A DNA stretch of 64,000 nucleotides from Acetobacter thailandicus (GTDB taxonomy: Bacteria; Pseudomonadota; Alphaproteobacteria; Acetobacterales; Acetobacteraceae): positions 100,481-164,480 of the forward strand of contig NZ_WOSV01000006.1 in the NCBI RefSeq assembly GCF_011516655.1. Reading direction: 5' to 3'. Shown piece by piece: positions 25,548-33,373 of the stretch; the first letter of the stretch is position 1, and each line of letters opens with the position of its first letter. The position numbers and the translations under genes are program-made. The notes under the pieces are model-generated. The model searched no databases. It saw nothing but the letters and a program-made list of their open reading frames with translations, and was not told the origin of the DNA.

Positions 25548-26687
25548 GTGGTGAGTGCGGCAGAGCCCGGGCAGTTTGGCGTGCTTGGTGTACAGACCGG
25601 GCGTGACTGGCCCTGCCTGACTGCGGAGGAAATCCGGGCTGTACTGGCACATTACCCCGGTGTGGTACCAGGCGGCACGTGTGCCTGGCACAGCATGCGT
25701 CCGTTTTCAGCTGCAGCACTGGTGACAGGGGCAGGGGAGGCCTGCCTGATTAAACGTCACCACAGCAGCCTTCGTAATGTCGCGGCCCTGTCAGAGGAGC
25801 ACGCTTTTATGCAGCATCTGGCACGTGAGGGCGTGCCGGTGTGTCTGCCCTGCGTCACGGCAGAGGGCACCACTGCGCTGGCCCATAATGACTGGACGTA
25901 TGAGGTTTTCCCCCGTGCCCCGGGTGAAGATATGTATCGTGATGTCATGTCATGGCAGCCTTATCTCTGCCCTGAGCATGCTTATGCGGCAGGTCAGGCA
26001 CTGGCCAGACTGCACCATGCAGCCGCGTCTTATAGCGCACCCGACCGGGCAGCCGGACGAGCGCTTATTTCCTCCATGGCCGTTATCGGCCAGGCTGACC
26101 TTATGGCGGCATTACAGGCATGGGTGCCTGCACAGCCCGGCCTTGCACAGGCATTACGCTCACGCTCCTGGCAGGAAGATGTGCAGCGTGTCCTCTCTCC
26201 CTGGCATGACAGGCTTGTGCCTTTGCTGCCAGAAATCGTGCCCTGTGGCGGGCATGGTGACTGGCATGGTTCTAACCTGTTATGGACCCCGCAGGGCGAT
26301 ATAGCCTGCGTGCTTGATTTTGGTATGGCCGGGCGCACCTGTGCGATGTTCGATCTGGCCACAGCTCTTGAGCGCAGCATGGTTGACTGGCTTGCACCTG
26401 CGCAGGAGCGGCATGTTGCCGGGCAGGATATGGCTGCTTTTTTGCGTGGTTATGCCACCATCAGCCCGCCTGATGACACAGCGCGGGCGCTGCTCAGGGC
26501 TTTTTTGCCTCTGGTGCATGTGGAATTTGCCCTCTCCGAAGTCGCTTATTTTGAAACCCTGCTGCATGATCCGTCTTCTGCTTCTGTGGCATATGATGAT
26601 TATCTGCTGGGGCATGCTCAGTGGTTTAACAGTGCAGAGGGGCAGGCTATGCTCGATGTTTGCTCCCGCCGGGGCACCGGGGCATGA
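25548..26687 (+). CDS. APH-fold small-molecule kinase (aminoglycoside/choline/thiamine kinase-like)
   Basis: 379 residues from GTG 25548. The phosphotransferase signature HGDWHGSN is at 236-243 (catalytic Asp238, Asn243) and the Mg-binding DFG at 257-259. Enzymes with this fold phosphorylate antibiotics, choline, thiamine or related molecules with ATP. Placement between a TonB receptor and PnuC argues for trapping an imported vitamin by phosphorylation. Thiamine kinase or nicotinamide riboside kinase are candidates, by inference only. The stop overlaps the pnuC start (ATGA). Confidence 0.8.
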   Translation: MVSAAEPGQFGVLGVQTGRDWPCLTAEEIRAVLAHYPGVVPGGTCAWHSMRPFSAAALVTGAGEACLIKRHHSSLRNVAALSEEHAFMQHLAREGVPVCLPCVTAEGTTALAHNDWTYEVFPRAPGEDMYRDVMSWQPYLCPEHAYAAGQALARLHHAAASYSAPDRAAGRALISSMAVIGQADLMAALQAWVPAQPGLAQALRSRSWQEDVQRVLSPWHDRLVPLLPEIVPCGGHGDWHGSNLLWTPQGDIACVLDFGMAGRTCAMFDLATALERSMVDWLAPAQERHVAGQDMAAFLRGYATISPPDDTARALLRAFLPLVHVEFALSEVAYFETLLHDPSSASVAYDDYLLGHAQWFNSAEGQAMLDVCSRRGTGA

Positions 26688-27238
26688 GCCCGACTGAGCT
26701 GGTGGCAGTTTTTGTCAGTGCGCTGAGTGTGTGGCTCACCGGTTGCCGCGTGGTGTGGTGCTGGCCAGTGACACTGGTTGCCTGCCTGCTTTATGGCATC
26801 GTGTTTCACGAGGCGCGTTTATATGCCGATATGGCGTTGCAGGCGGTGTTTGCTGCTCTTGCCTGTTATGGCTGGTGGCGGTGGCAAAGCGCAGAGCATC
26901 ATGATGGCTCGGTGCAGGTCAGGCCGCTTGAGGCACGCAGTCTCTGGTTTGGTGTGGTGCTGAGCACAGCATGCGGAGCGGGCGCCGGCTATGCGCTATC
27001 GCGCCTGACGGATGATGCCGCCCCGTTTTCTGACGCGATGCTGAGTGCCTACAGTATTCTGGGGCAGGTGTGGATGGCCCGCCAGCATATAGCCTGCTGG
27101 TGGGTATGGATTGTGGTTGATCTGTTTTACACCGGATTGTTTGCTGTGCGGGGTCTTTACCCTAGTGCTGTGCTTTATGCTGTTTTTGTCGGGCTGGCTG
27201 TTACCGGCCTGCGGCTGTGGCGCAAAGAAGCGATATAA
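26684..27238 (+). CDS. pnuC: PnuC-family vitamin/nucleoside transporter
   Basis: 184 residues from ATG 26684, overlapping the kinase gene. Six to seven membrane segments. The family signature lies near the C-terminus: QVWMARQHIACWWVWIVVDLFYTGLFAVRGLYPSAVLYAVFVGLAVTGLRLWR (substrate-binding W-W-D-Y region). YGWWRW after helix three is also typical. PnuC carriers move nicotinamide riboside, thiamine (PnuT) or riboflavin (PnuX) by facilitated diffusion, and the kinase traps them. Which vitamin is moved here is not shown. No riboswitch was seen upstream of the operon. Confidence 0.85.
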   Translation: MSPTELVAVFVSALSVWLTGCRVVWCWPVTLVACLLYGIVFHEARLYADMALQAVFAALACYGWWRWQSAEHHDGSVQVRPLEARSLWFGVVLSTACGAGAGYALSRLTDDAAPFSDAMLSAYSILGQVWMARQHIACWWVWIVVDLFYTGLFAVRGLYPSAVLYAVFVGLAVTGLRLWRKEAI

Positions 27239-27543
27239 CACCACAAAGACAGAATAAAGCCCGTGCGGTATTATCCTTTCTGCCGCTGACCTGAAAAAGA
27301 AGTCATTTACTGACGGGTGAATACCATAAAAGCCAGGGGGTTTTTCTGGTACAGACGGGCTTTTACTGGTGCGAATGCAGCAGAGGTCATGCAGGCAGGG
27401 GCAGATGTGGATGATTCGACAGAATCCACACCGCCTTAAAGGCCCTGTAGTCAAGTGCTTTTAAGGATTGACATAAAGAAAAAGATATTTGCGGCAGAAA
27501 ACAGCCATTTTTTATAAGTAACGCCCCTGTGAGTTCTGTCATT

Positions 27544-27590
27544 TTATCCACAGAAAGCGGGGAAAGGCCTCTGGATAACTTTGTGCATAA
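27544..27590. other. Cluster of DnaA-box-like 9-mers
   Basis: TTATCCACA at 27544-27552 is a perfect DnaA box. TGTGCATAA at 27582-27590 is a perfect match to TTATNCACA on the other strand. TCTGGATAA at 27570-27578 differs by one base. AT-rich DNA (AAAGATATTT and TTTTTTATAAG) lies within 75 bp on the left. Confidence 0.5.
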
Positions 27591-27776
27591 CCTGTTTTCA
27601 GGCGCGGCTGGCGGCCTGTTTTGTCATAATTCGTGCTTTGTTCCCCTCTCCTGGTGCAGGGCTGCTCTGAGCACATTTATTTTATGTAAGGCGTAAAGGT
27701 TATTCTGCTTCAGCCCTGGTCAGAGCCTGAAAGCCATGTGTCTGATTTTTTCGGGCCTGAGGTCTTTTTATAAATT

Positions 27777-27795
27777 GCAATTGACAATCATTATC
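27777..27795. promoter_or_regulatory. Fur box
   Basis: GCAATTGACAATCATTATC aligns with the 19-bp Fur consensus GATAATGATAATCATTATC. The right half is perfect and the left half matches at about five of nine positions. It lies 56 bp before the siderophore receptor start, so iron-dependent repression is likely. Confidence 0.75.
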
Positions 27796-27850
27796 ATTCT
27801 CAGTTAGAGCCGGCATCCCAATCTATCTGAATAAATATGGCGAGCACAGA

Positions 27851-30151
27851 ATGTCGTTTTCACATGCGGTCGCTGGTCTGCTCCCTGTCGTAGCACTTTT
27901 TGGCGGGGATATGGCAGATGCTCTGGCGGACACACCCGAAACAGCGTCTTCACGCTCACACTATGCCCGGTCACATGCCGGGGGCAGCAGTGGTGCAACA
28001 CCTCCGAAACAGCCTGTCGTCATTGGCAAAAAAGAAGAGCTGGTAGTGACGGCCACAGGCCTGTCACGCGCTTCATCTGCTACCAAAACCCGCACTCCTA
28101 TTATTGAATCGCCTCAGACAATTTCTATCGTGAACCGTGAGGAAATTGAACTGCGTGCTTCTCCCACTATTGCTGATGCCCTCTCTTACACAGCAGGGGT
28201 GCAGGCCGAGCCCTCTGGTATCGACAGCCGTGTTGATGAGGTTTCGGTGCGTGGCTTTGGGGCAGGGGGTTTTTCTTCCAATAATAACTTTGTTGACGGG
28301 TTGCGTCTGCCCTCAGGCGGGCAGTGGACCCGCACCTCTTTTGATCCCTTTGCCCTGCAGCAGATCGAGGTACTTAAAGGCCCGTCAGGCGCACTCTACG
28401 GGCAGACTGCGCCAGGCGGGGTGGTAAACCTGGTGACCAAACGCCCCACCGCTAAAAGCGAGGGTGAGTTCTTTTTGCAGGGTACAGGTTTTACTGACCT
28501 TTCAAACTGGCAGGGCCAGGCCTCGGGCGACCTGTCCGGCCGTCTTAATAAAAGTGGTTCACTGCTCGGGCGGGCGGTGGCTATGGCCAAATATGGTGAT
28601 ACGCAGGTTAACGGGGTGCAGCTGGGGCGGTATTATTTCTCACCCAGTATGACCTGGCGATATGCACCAAAGTCGAGCTGGACAGTTCTCGCGCAATATC
28701 AGCGTGACCAGGGGGGCTCGACCTATCAGTTTCTGCCTGCAACCGGCACGCTTTATGCGTCAAAGGGGCGGCATATCAAAAATAATGCGAACCTGGGTGA
28801 GCCACACTGGAACACATTTGACCGTAACCAGGCACTTGTTGGCTCGTTTCTTGAGCATCATTTCAATCGTTTTTTCACCCTGCGTAACAACACGCGTTAT
28901 ACTTATATTGATACGCTCTACCGGGCGACGGTGCTGTCGGGTGATACCCTGTCAAAATGCCCGGCAACAATAGCAGGCTGTATACCGGGTGAGACCATTG
29001 CCCGCCGTGCGGTAGAGGGGCGGGGCCGTTCGCAGGGTGTTACAACCGACCTTCAGCTCGAAGGGCACATGACCACCGGTCCGGTGCGTCATTTACTGCT
29101 GGCCGGCACTGATTATTTTTATACAAACTGGAATCACTCGCGTGACCTCGTGCAGTCCTCGCTGGTGTTGCCTGTGCTCAATATTTTTGACCCGTCTTCG
29201 CGTGGTTCATCAGGGTTTGCCGGGGCGCTGTCCCCGCAGGTTTATACGTCAACAGTCAGCCAGCAGAACGGTATTTACTTTCAGGACCAGCTTAAAGCAG
29301 GTCGCCTGCGTGTGACCGTTGGCGGCCGCCAGGACTGGGCACGTGATAACACCCTGAATGTGCTGAAGCAGACCCGCTATATAACAAATTCCTCTGCTTT
29401 TACCTGGCGTGCCGGGGGTGTGTATCTGTTTGATAATGGTCTGGTGCCGTATTTCAGTTATGCGCAGTCTTTCCAGCCGCAGGTGTCTGACCCGTCCACC
29501 TCTCTGACCGGCGAGCCGTTTAAACCCACAACCGGCGACCAGTATGAGGCCGGGCTGCGCTACCAGTATGGCAAAAGTATTTATATTACTTTTGGCGGTT
29601 ATCAGATCACGCAGAAAAATACGACCACTCCCAACGCTGCCGGGGTCATGTGTGGCACCAGCACATGTCTTGTGCAAACAGGCAAGGCCCGGGTGCGCGG
29701 CCTTGAGCTTGAAGGGCGGGCAAACCTGCCGTGGGATATGGCGGTTATTTTCACCGGCACCCGCAGTGATGCACGGATAAGGAAGTCGAACACAGCAAGC
29801 GAGATCGGTAATTATATGCCTCAGGGGCCAAAATGGATGGCCTCGTTATTTGTTGACCAGCGCGTGCGCCACGGCCTGCTTAAAGGAACAGGCCTGGGCG
29901 GAGGGGTGCGCTACACCGGCCACAGCTATGGTGATACAGCGAATAAGCTTTCTATCCCGGGTTATACGCTGTTTGATATGTTCCTGCGTTATGATTTTGG
30001 TGAAGCACACCCGCGCTATCAGGGGCTGACCTTTTCGCTCAATATGCGCAACATTGCGAACAAACGCTTTGTCGCGACCTGCACCGCCGTTGCGGCATGT
30101 TATTACGGGCAGGGCCGCAGCCTGACAGCCCGTCTTGAATATCGCTGGTGA
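27851..30151 (+). CDS. TonB-dependent ferric siderophore receptor (FhuA/FoxA-like)
   Basis: 766 residues. Plug domain markers are ATGLSRASSATKTRTPIIESPQTISIVNREEIELRASPTIADALSYTAGVQAE, VSVRGFG and FALQQIEVLKGPSGALYGQTAPGGVVNLVTKRP; the last is diagnostic of siderophore receptors. EELVVTA near residue 60 is a likely TonB box. The barrel ends with LTARLEYRW, with terminal aromatic Trp. The first 27 residues end in ALA and may be the signal peptide, but they lack Lys/Arg at the N-terminus, which is odd. A Fur box lies upstream and a PepSY operon downstream. Confidence 0.9.
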   Translation: MSFSHAVAGLLPVVALFGGDMADALADTPETASSRSHYARSHAGGSSGATPPKQPVVIGKKEELVVTATGLSRASSATKTRTPIIESPQTISIVNREEIELRASPTIADALSYTAGVQAEPSGIDSRVDEVSVRGFGAGGFSSNNNFVDGLRLPSGGQWTRTSFDPFALQQIEVLKGPSGALYGQTAPGGVVNLVTKRPTAKSEGEFFLQGTGFTDLSNWQGQASGDLSGRLNKSGSLLGRAVAMAKYGDTQVNGVQLGRYYFSPSMTWRYAPKSSWTVLAQYQRDQGGSTYQFLPATGTLYASKGRHIKNNANLGEPHWNTFDRNQALVGSFLEHHFNRFFTLRNNTRYTYIDTLYRATVLSGDTLSKCPATIAGCIPGETIARRAVEGRGRSQGVTTDLQLEGHMTTGPVRHLLLAGTDYFYTNWNHSRDLVQSSLVLPVLNIFDPSSRGSSGFAGALSPQVYTSTVSQQNGIYFQDQLKAGRLRVTVGGRQDWARDNTLNVLKQTRYITNSSAFTWRAGGVYLFDNGLVPYFSYAQSFQPQVSDPSTSLTGEPFKPTTGDQYEAGLRYQYGKSIYITFGGYQITQKNTTTPNAAGVMCGTSTCLVQTGKARVRGLELEGRANLPWDMAVIFTGTRSDARIRKSNTASEIGNYMPQGPKWMASLFVDQRVRHGLLKGTGLGGGVRYTGHSYGDTANKLSIPGYTLFDMFLRYDFGEAHPRYQGLTFSLNMRNIANKRFVATCTAVAACYYGQGRSLTARLEYRW

Positions 30152-30155
30152 GAGC

Positions 30156-30425
30156 ATGCTTTTTTTAATCATGGCAAGCCTGCTGGCCTTTGCCGGCAGT
30201 GTGCTCGTTTATCTGGCCTCGTCACAGCAGCGTTTGCTGTGCCGCCCGTTGCCAGGCCGTGCGGCACGATGGGCTGGTGCCGCCCTTGAGGGGGCGGCAC
30301 TGCTGCTGCTGCTACAGTGCCGCAGCCCGGCAACAGCAGTTTTTATGCTGGTTACATTTCTTATGGCAGCGTGGTCTTTTACACCGCTGTTTATTGCTCT
30401 GATTTTCAGCCGCAGGACACCATAA
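30156..30425 (+). CDS. Small inner-membrane protein, DUF3325-like
   Basis: 89 residues, three hydrophobic helices (FLIMASLLAFAGSVLVYLAS, GAALEGAALLLLLQC, FMLVTFLMAAWSFTPLFIALIF). GAGAG precedes the ATG. Size, SSQQRLL after helix one and its place between a siderophore receptor and a PepSY protein fit the DUF3325 family. The function is unknown; the family co-occurs with ferrisiderophore reductase systems. The stop overlaps the next start by one base. Confidence 0.65.
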   Translation: MLFLIMASLLAFAGSVLVYLASSQQRLLCRPLPGRAARWAGAALEGAALLLLLQCRSPATAVFMLVTFLMAAWSFTPLFIALIFSRRTP

Positions 30426-30718
30426 TGACGACGACACTCAGCAGCCGTGGCTGGCTGCCTAAAGTTTCTGCTGCAAGCCTGGCCGGTGCGGTGCTGACCA
30501 TGGGGCTTACAGGTGTTGTGGGTTGTCTGTCTGGCAGTGACAGCATGCCCCGCAGCATGTCGGCACAGTTTTTAATGTGGCTGGCAGTGCTGGTCTGGGT
30601 TGCTCTGCTTGGCAGTTGTTTTTTGTTTCGTTCAGGGCGGCAGGCCTGGCTGGTGCTGACGGGCGCTAATATCCTTGTGTGGGGCGTGTATGTTCTGGCA
30701 CGGGCGGCAGTGTTATGA
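30425..30718 (+). CDS. Small inner-membrane protein, DUF3649-like
   Basis: 97 residues with three membrane segments (AASLAGAVLTMGLTGVVGC, FLMWLAVLVWVALLGSCFLF, AWLVLTGANILVWGVYVLA). The 'MSAQFLMWL..FRSGRQAWLVL-GAN' pattern resembles DUF3649. It is coupled at both ends (one-base overlap upstream, ATGA overlap with the PepSY gene), so the four genes form one iron-uptake operon. The role is not known. Confidence 0.6.
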   Translation: MTTTLSSRGWLPKVSAASLAGAVLTMGLTGVVGCLSGSDSMPRSMSAQFLMWLAVLVWVALLGSCFLFRSGRQAWLVLTGANILVWGVYVLARAAVL

Positions 30719-32241
30719 AGATACGTCAGGACATTGTCAGCACGTACCGCGATGTACATAGCTGGGTTGGTATTATCAGTGCTTTGTTTTTGTTCGTGGC
30801 TTTTTATGCCGGGGCGATAAGCATGTTTGAGGAAAGCCTGCAAAACTGGCTTTCTCCGCCCGTTACTTTGCCTGCTCCCCCCTCTCTTGAGCAAACGCCT
30901 GACCTGCTGAACAGGGTATTTGAAGCCCACCCTGAAGCCCGCGAGAATTATACCATCGTGCTGAATGACGAGGCCGCTGCCCGGCAGGGGCGTGTGCGCT
31001 GGTCACCCCCGGGGCGGCCTCATGCCCGGGTGCCGGTTACGGTCGCGGCACTTGATGAACAGGGTGAACTGGTGAGCGGGCAGCTGCCACTTTCTGAGGC
31101 CGCGCGTTTTGTTGACGAGCTGCACCAGCAGGTGGGGCTGCCTTTGCCGCATGAACCCGCCAGGCTGGTGATGGGGCTGGTGGCTTTGTTGTACTCTGTT
31201 GCGCTGATTTCGGGTGTTATTGCCTTTCTGCCCGGGTTGACCCGTATGCTGTTTGCGGTGCGCGCCGATGGCGGAGCACGTAAAAAATGGCTTGATTTTC
31301 ACAATCTTCTGGGTGTGTTTTCGCTGCCGTTTCATATTGTCATGGCACTGACGTCAGTGGCGTTTGCGTTTCATGATCAGATTTTTACTATGGAACATTT
31401 TCTGCTTTCAAAAAGAGGGGCCGCCATTGTGCACCCGCAGGGGCGGGCGCACGGTCAGCCTCATATGCAGCAGGTTCTGCTGCCGCCCGTCGCTGTGCGT
31501 GATGCGGTGCAAAAGCAGGTTCCTGGTTTTGTGCCTGAAACACTGACCTACACTCTGATGCATGGCCAGGTCGCGTTGCGTGTGGCAGGTCATGATGACC
31601 GCTATAGCCTGCGTGGCCCGACAGCAGGGTTTGCAACCCTTAACCCCATAACCGGGCATATCGTCTCAGCCGATTATCTGCCGGGCCATCAGTCCACAGG
31701 TTTTGCTGTGCTTACCACGTTCTTTGCGCTGCATTTCGGCAGCTTTGGTGGCACGCTGGTGCGCTGGGGGTATGTTGTGCTTGGTCTGGGCGGGGCTTTT
31801 TTATTTTATACCGGCAACCGGTTGTGGATAGCCTCGCGCCGCCGCCGCGAACGCAGCACTGGCCTGATGCAGGAAACACGCGGCACATGGTTTTTGCAGG
31901 CACTGACAGCAGGCTGCCCCCTGGGGTGCATTGCGGGTATTTCGGCTGTGTTCTGTGCGGCTCCCTTTTTGTCGTATGGGGGAGGCTATGTCACGGTTTC
32001 TGCAATATATTATAGTATATTTGCAGTTTTTATGATTTCAGGCTTTATTATGCCACCCTCATTTGCGCTGAGACTTCAGCTGAGTGTTGCAGGGTTTATA
32101 ACGCTGTATATCCCGTTTGCCGCAGCACTCGCCACCCGGCCGGTGCTGATGTCACCCACGGGAGGGAGCCTGAGCCTGTGTGCTGTGCTGGTGGGTGCAG
32201 CGTTAGTTTATGCCGGCCTGCGACGGGGGAGGGAGTCGTAA
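30715..32241 (+). CDS. PepSY-associated TM protein, probable ferric-siderophore reductase component
   Basis: 508 residues from ATG 30715. N-terminal VHSWVGIISALFLFVAFYAGAISMFEESLQNW is the typical first PepSY_TM helix, with a His likely to bind haem. Further elements are HEPARLVMGLVALLYSVALISGVIAFLPG, KKWLDFHNLLGVFSLPFHIVMALTSVAFAF (two His) and FFALHFGSFGGTLVRWGYVVLGLGGAFLFYTGNRLW. Relatives (FoxB, FsrB-like) reduce siderophore-bound iron at the inner membrane. The extra C-terminal helices (about 380-505) are normal for the long form. Confidence 0.8.
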   Translation: MKIRQDIVSTYRDVHSWVGIISALFLFVAFYAGAISMFEESLQNWLSPPVTLPAPPSLEQTPDLLNRVFEAHPEARENYTIVLNDEAAARQGRVRWSPPGRPHARVPVTVAALDEQGELVSGQLPLSEAARFVDELHQQVGLPLPHEPARLVMGLVALLYSVALISGVIAFLPGLTRMLFAVRADGGARKKWLDFHNLLGVFSLPFHIVMALTSVAFAFHDQIFTMEHFLLSKRGAAIVHPQGRAHGQPHMQQVLLPPVAVRDAVQKQVPGFVPETLTYTLMHGQVALRVAGHDDRYSLRGPTAGFATLNPITGHIVSADYLPGHQSTGFAVLTTFFALHFGSFGGTLVRWGYVVLGLGGAFLFYTGNRLWIASRRRRERSTGLMQETRGTWFLQALTAGCPLGCIAGISAVFCAAPFLSYGGGYVTVSAIYYSIFAVFMISGFIMPPSFALRLQLSVAGFITLYIPFAAALATRPVLMSPTGGSLSLCAVLVGAALVYAGLRRGRES

Positions 32242-32273
32242 GGGGCGTCAGAAAGTATTTCGTCCTGGTTGTT

Positions 32274-32639
32274 TTATAACAAATCACTGAGTGCATTATT
32301 AGAGTAAGCGCAGCTATTTTGTGCAATATCAAAAAGAGATTCGATAAGATTCATTGATGGAGCCTGAGCAATCTGAGATAAATCAGAGAAATTATTCTGA
32401 TATACTGAGAGATTATATGCTCTTTTCCATGAAAAATTATCTTCGTCGTAATAATATTTATATTTTGACTGTGATACGACGTATATTTTTTCTTTCTGTT
32501 CAGCCTGGAGGGCGTTCTCTATTACCTCATCAGGGGATGCGTTATTAATATCACTGTTTCTCCATTTTAACTCTCCGTTAACTGTCATTTGTATGAGTTT
32601 TGAAATTGCGGTTTGCCAGTCTCTGGTGCTGTACAGCAT
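32274..32639 (-). CDS. Unknown soluble protein of an AT-rich two-gene cassette
   Basis: 121 residues; ATG at 32639 overlaps the stop of the upstream gene (TAATG). I do not recognise the family. N-terminus STRDWQTAISKLIQMTVNGELKWRNS is helical. A beta-rich centre (EKIYVVSQSKYKYYYDEDNFSWKRAYNLSVY) and an acidic helical end (SMNLIESLFDIAQNS) follow. No membrane segment. Base composition is much more AT-rich than the flanking genes, which suggests transfer. It would be made together with the membrane protein encoded just before it. Confidence 0.6.
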   Translation of the reverse strand: MLYSTRDWQTAISKLIQMTVNGELKWRNSDINNASPDEVIENALQAEQKEKIYVVSQSKYKYYYDEDNFSWKRAYNLSVYQNNFSDLSQIAQAPSMNLIESLFDIAQNSCAYSNNALSDLL

Positions 32640-33214
32640 TACAATGCTCCAAGGTGCTGATTATATTCTCTTATTTCGTCCAGCATTGTGGATATACCTC
32701 CAAAAAAGTCCCAGTAATTGTTCAGGTCGTTCATTATAGTTGAATTATTGGCTTTGTTTAACTGTTCATTAATCGTATTAAATAGTGTATTGAGATCCTC
32801 TGCTTTTTTTGTGAGTGCTTTATTGTCGAAGCGCTTTATTGATATGAGAATTGTAGGAATTTTTGTGATTATAAGAGGTCTTTCACATTCAGAGATTTTG
32901 AGGTGATGCATAAGATTCATTTTGTTAATCACATCGTCTAATTCTCTGCATATCTCGGGAGCGCGTATTTTATAATATGCTCTTTTGGAAATTATTCTTA
33001 GTTCATAAACAGCGTAAGAAGAAAAAATAAGACCACAATAGCTAAGAAATGTGCCGGCTAAAGACCAGAAAAAAGGTGCGTTAAGGCCCTGATCTCCGGC
33101 TATAAAGTGGGGGCTGGAGAACATAAGAATAATCACAGCTACTGATGGTATTGATATTATTAATAATACTGATGATGTAAATATATTTTCTTTTATTTTT
33201 TCCTTAAATACCAT
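32639..33214 (-). CDS. Unknown two-helix membrane protein of an AT-rich cassette
   Basis: 191 residues. Two N-terminal membrane helices (about 12-32 SSVLLIISIPSVAVIILMF and 47-68 FFWSLAGTFLSYCGLIFSSYAVY) are followed by ~120 cytosolic, mainly helical residues with DDVINKMNLMHHLK and DLNTLFNTINEQLNKANNS. No family recognised. The layout resembles 2TM effector proteins such as SLATT, but no motif proves it. By count only 19 of 60 bases at 32701-32760 are G/C, against 37 of 60 at 31741-31800. Its ribosome site AGAGGA lies inside a perfect 19-bp hairpin. Confidence 0.65.
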   Translation of the reverse strand: MVFKEKIKENIFTSSVLLIISIPSVAVIILMFSSPHFIAGDQGLNAPFFWSLAGTFLSYCGLIFSSYAVYELRIISKRAYYKIRAPEICRELDDVINKMNLMHHLKISECERPLIITKIPTILISIKRFDNKALTKKAEDLNTLFNTINEQLNKANNSTIMNDLNNYWDFFGGISTMLDEIREYNQHLGAL

Positions 33215-33256
33215 TATATCCTCTTTTATTAATTCAATAATAAAAGAGGATATAAT
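33213..33256 (-). promoter_or_regulatory. Perfect 19-bp inverted repeat over the ribosome binding site
   Basis: ATTATATCCTCTTTTATTA (33213-33231) is the exact reverse complement of 33238-33256, with a 6-base loop (ATTCAA). On the minus-strand transcript the 3' arm holds AGAGGA and runs into the ATG at 33214. Folding would hide the ribosome site. As DNA it could also be an operator. Confidence 0.7.
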
Positions 33257-33373
33257 TACGAATAAAGTGGCTTTGTAAACCCTTATATACGATAAATTCT
33301 TGTGTTATAAGGTGACGGACAGATATTGCATTTGTTTATATTGTAACCTGATCTGTGCAGGAATAAAGCCCCT

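Larger units (their letters stand above)
27239..27850. other. Long intergenic region with DnaA-box cluster and Fur box
   Basis: No protein gene is supported. Bases 27,455-27,530 are AT-rich, 27,544-27,590 carry three DnaA-box-like sequences, and 27,777-27,795 a Fur box before the siderophore receptor. The rest (27,240-27,450 and 27,600-27,760) shows nothing I can name. Confidence 0.6.

Noticed and set aside
26996..27454. 152-codon minus-strand frame after pnuC
   Set aside because: Most of it overlaps pnuC, codon use is poor and no start signal is present.
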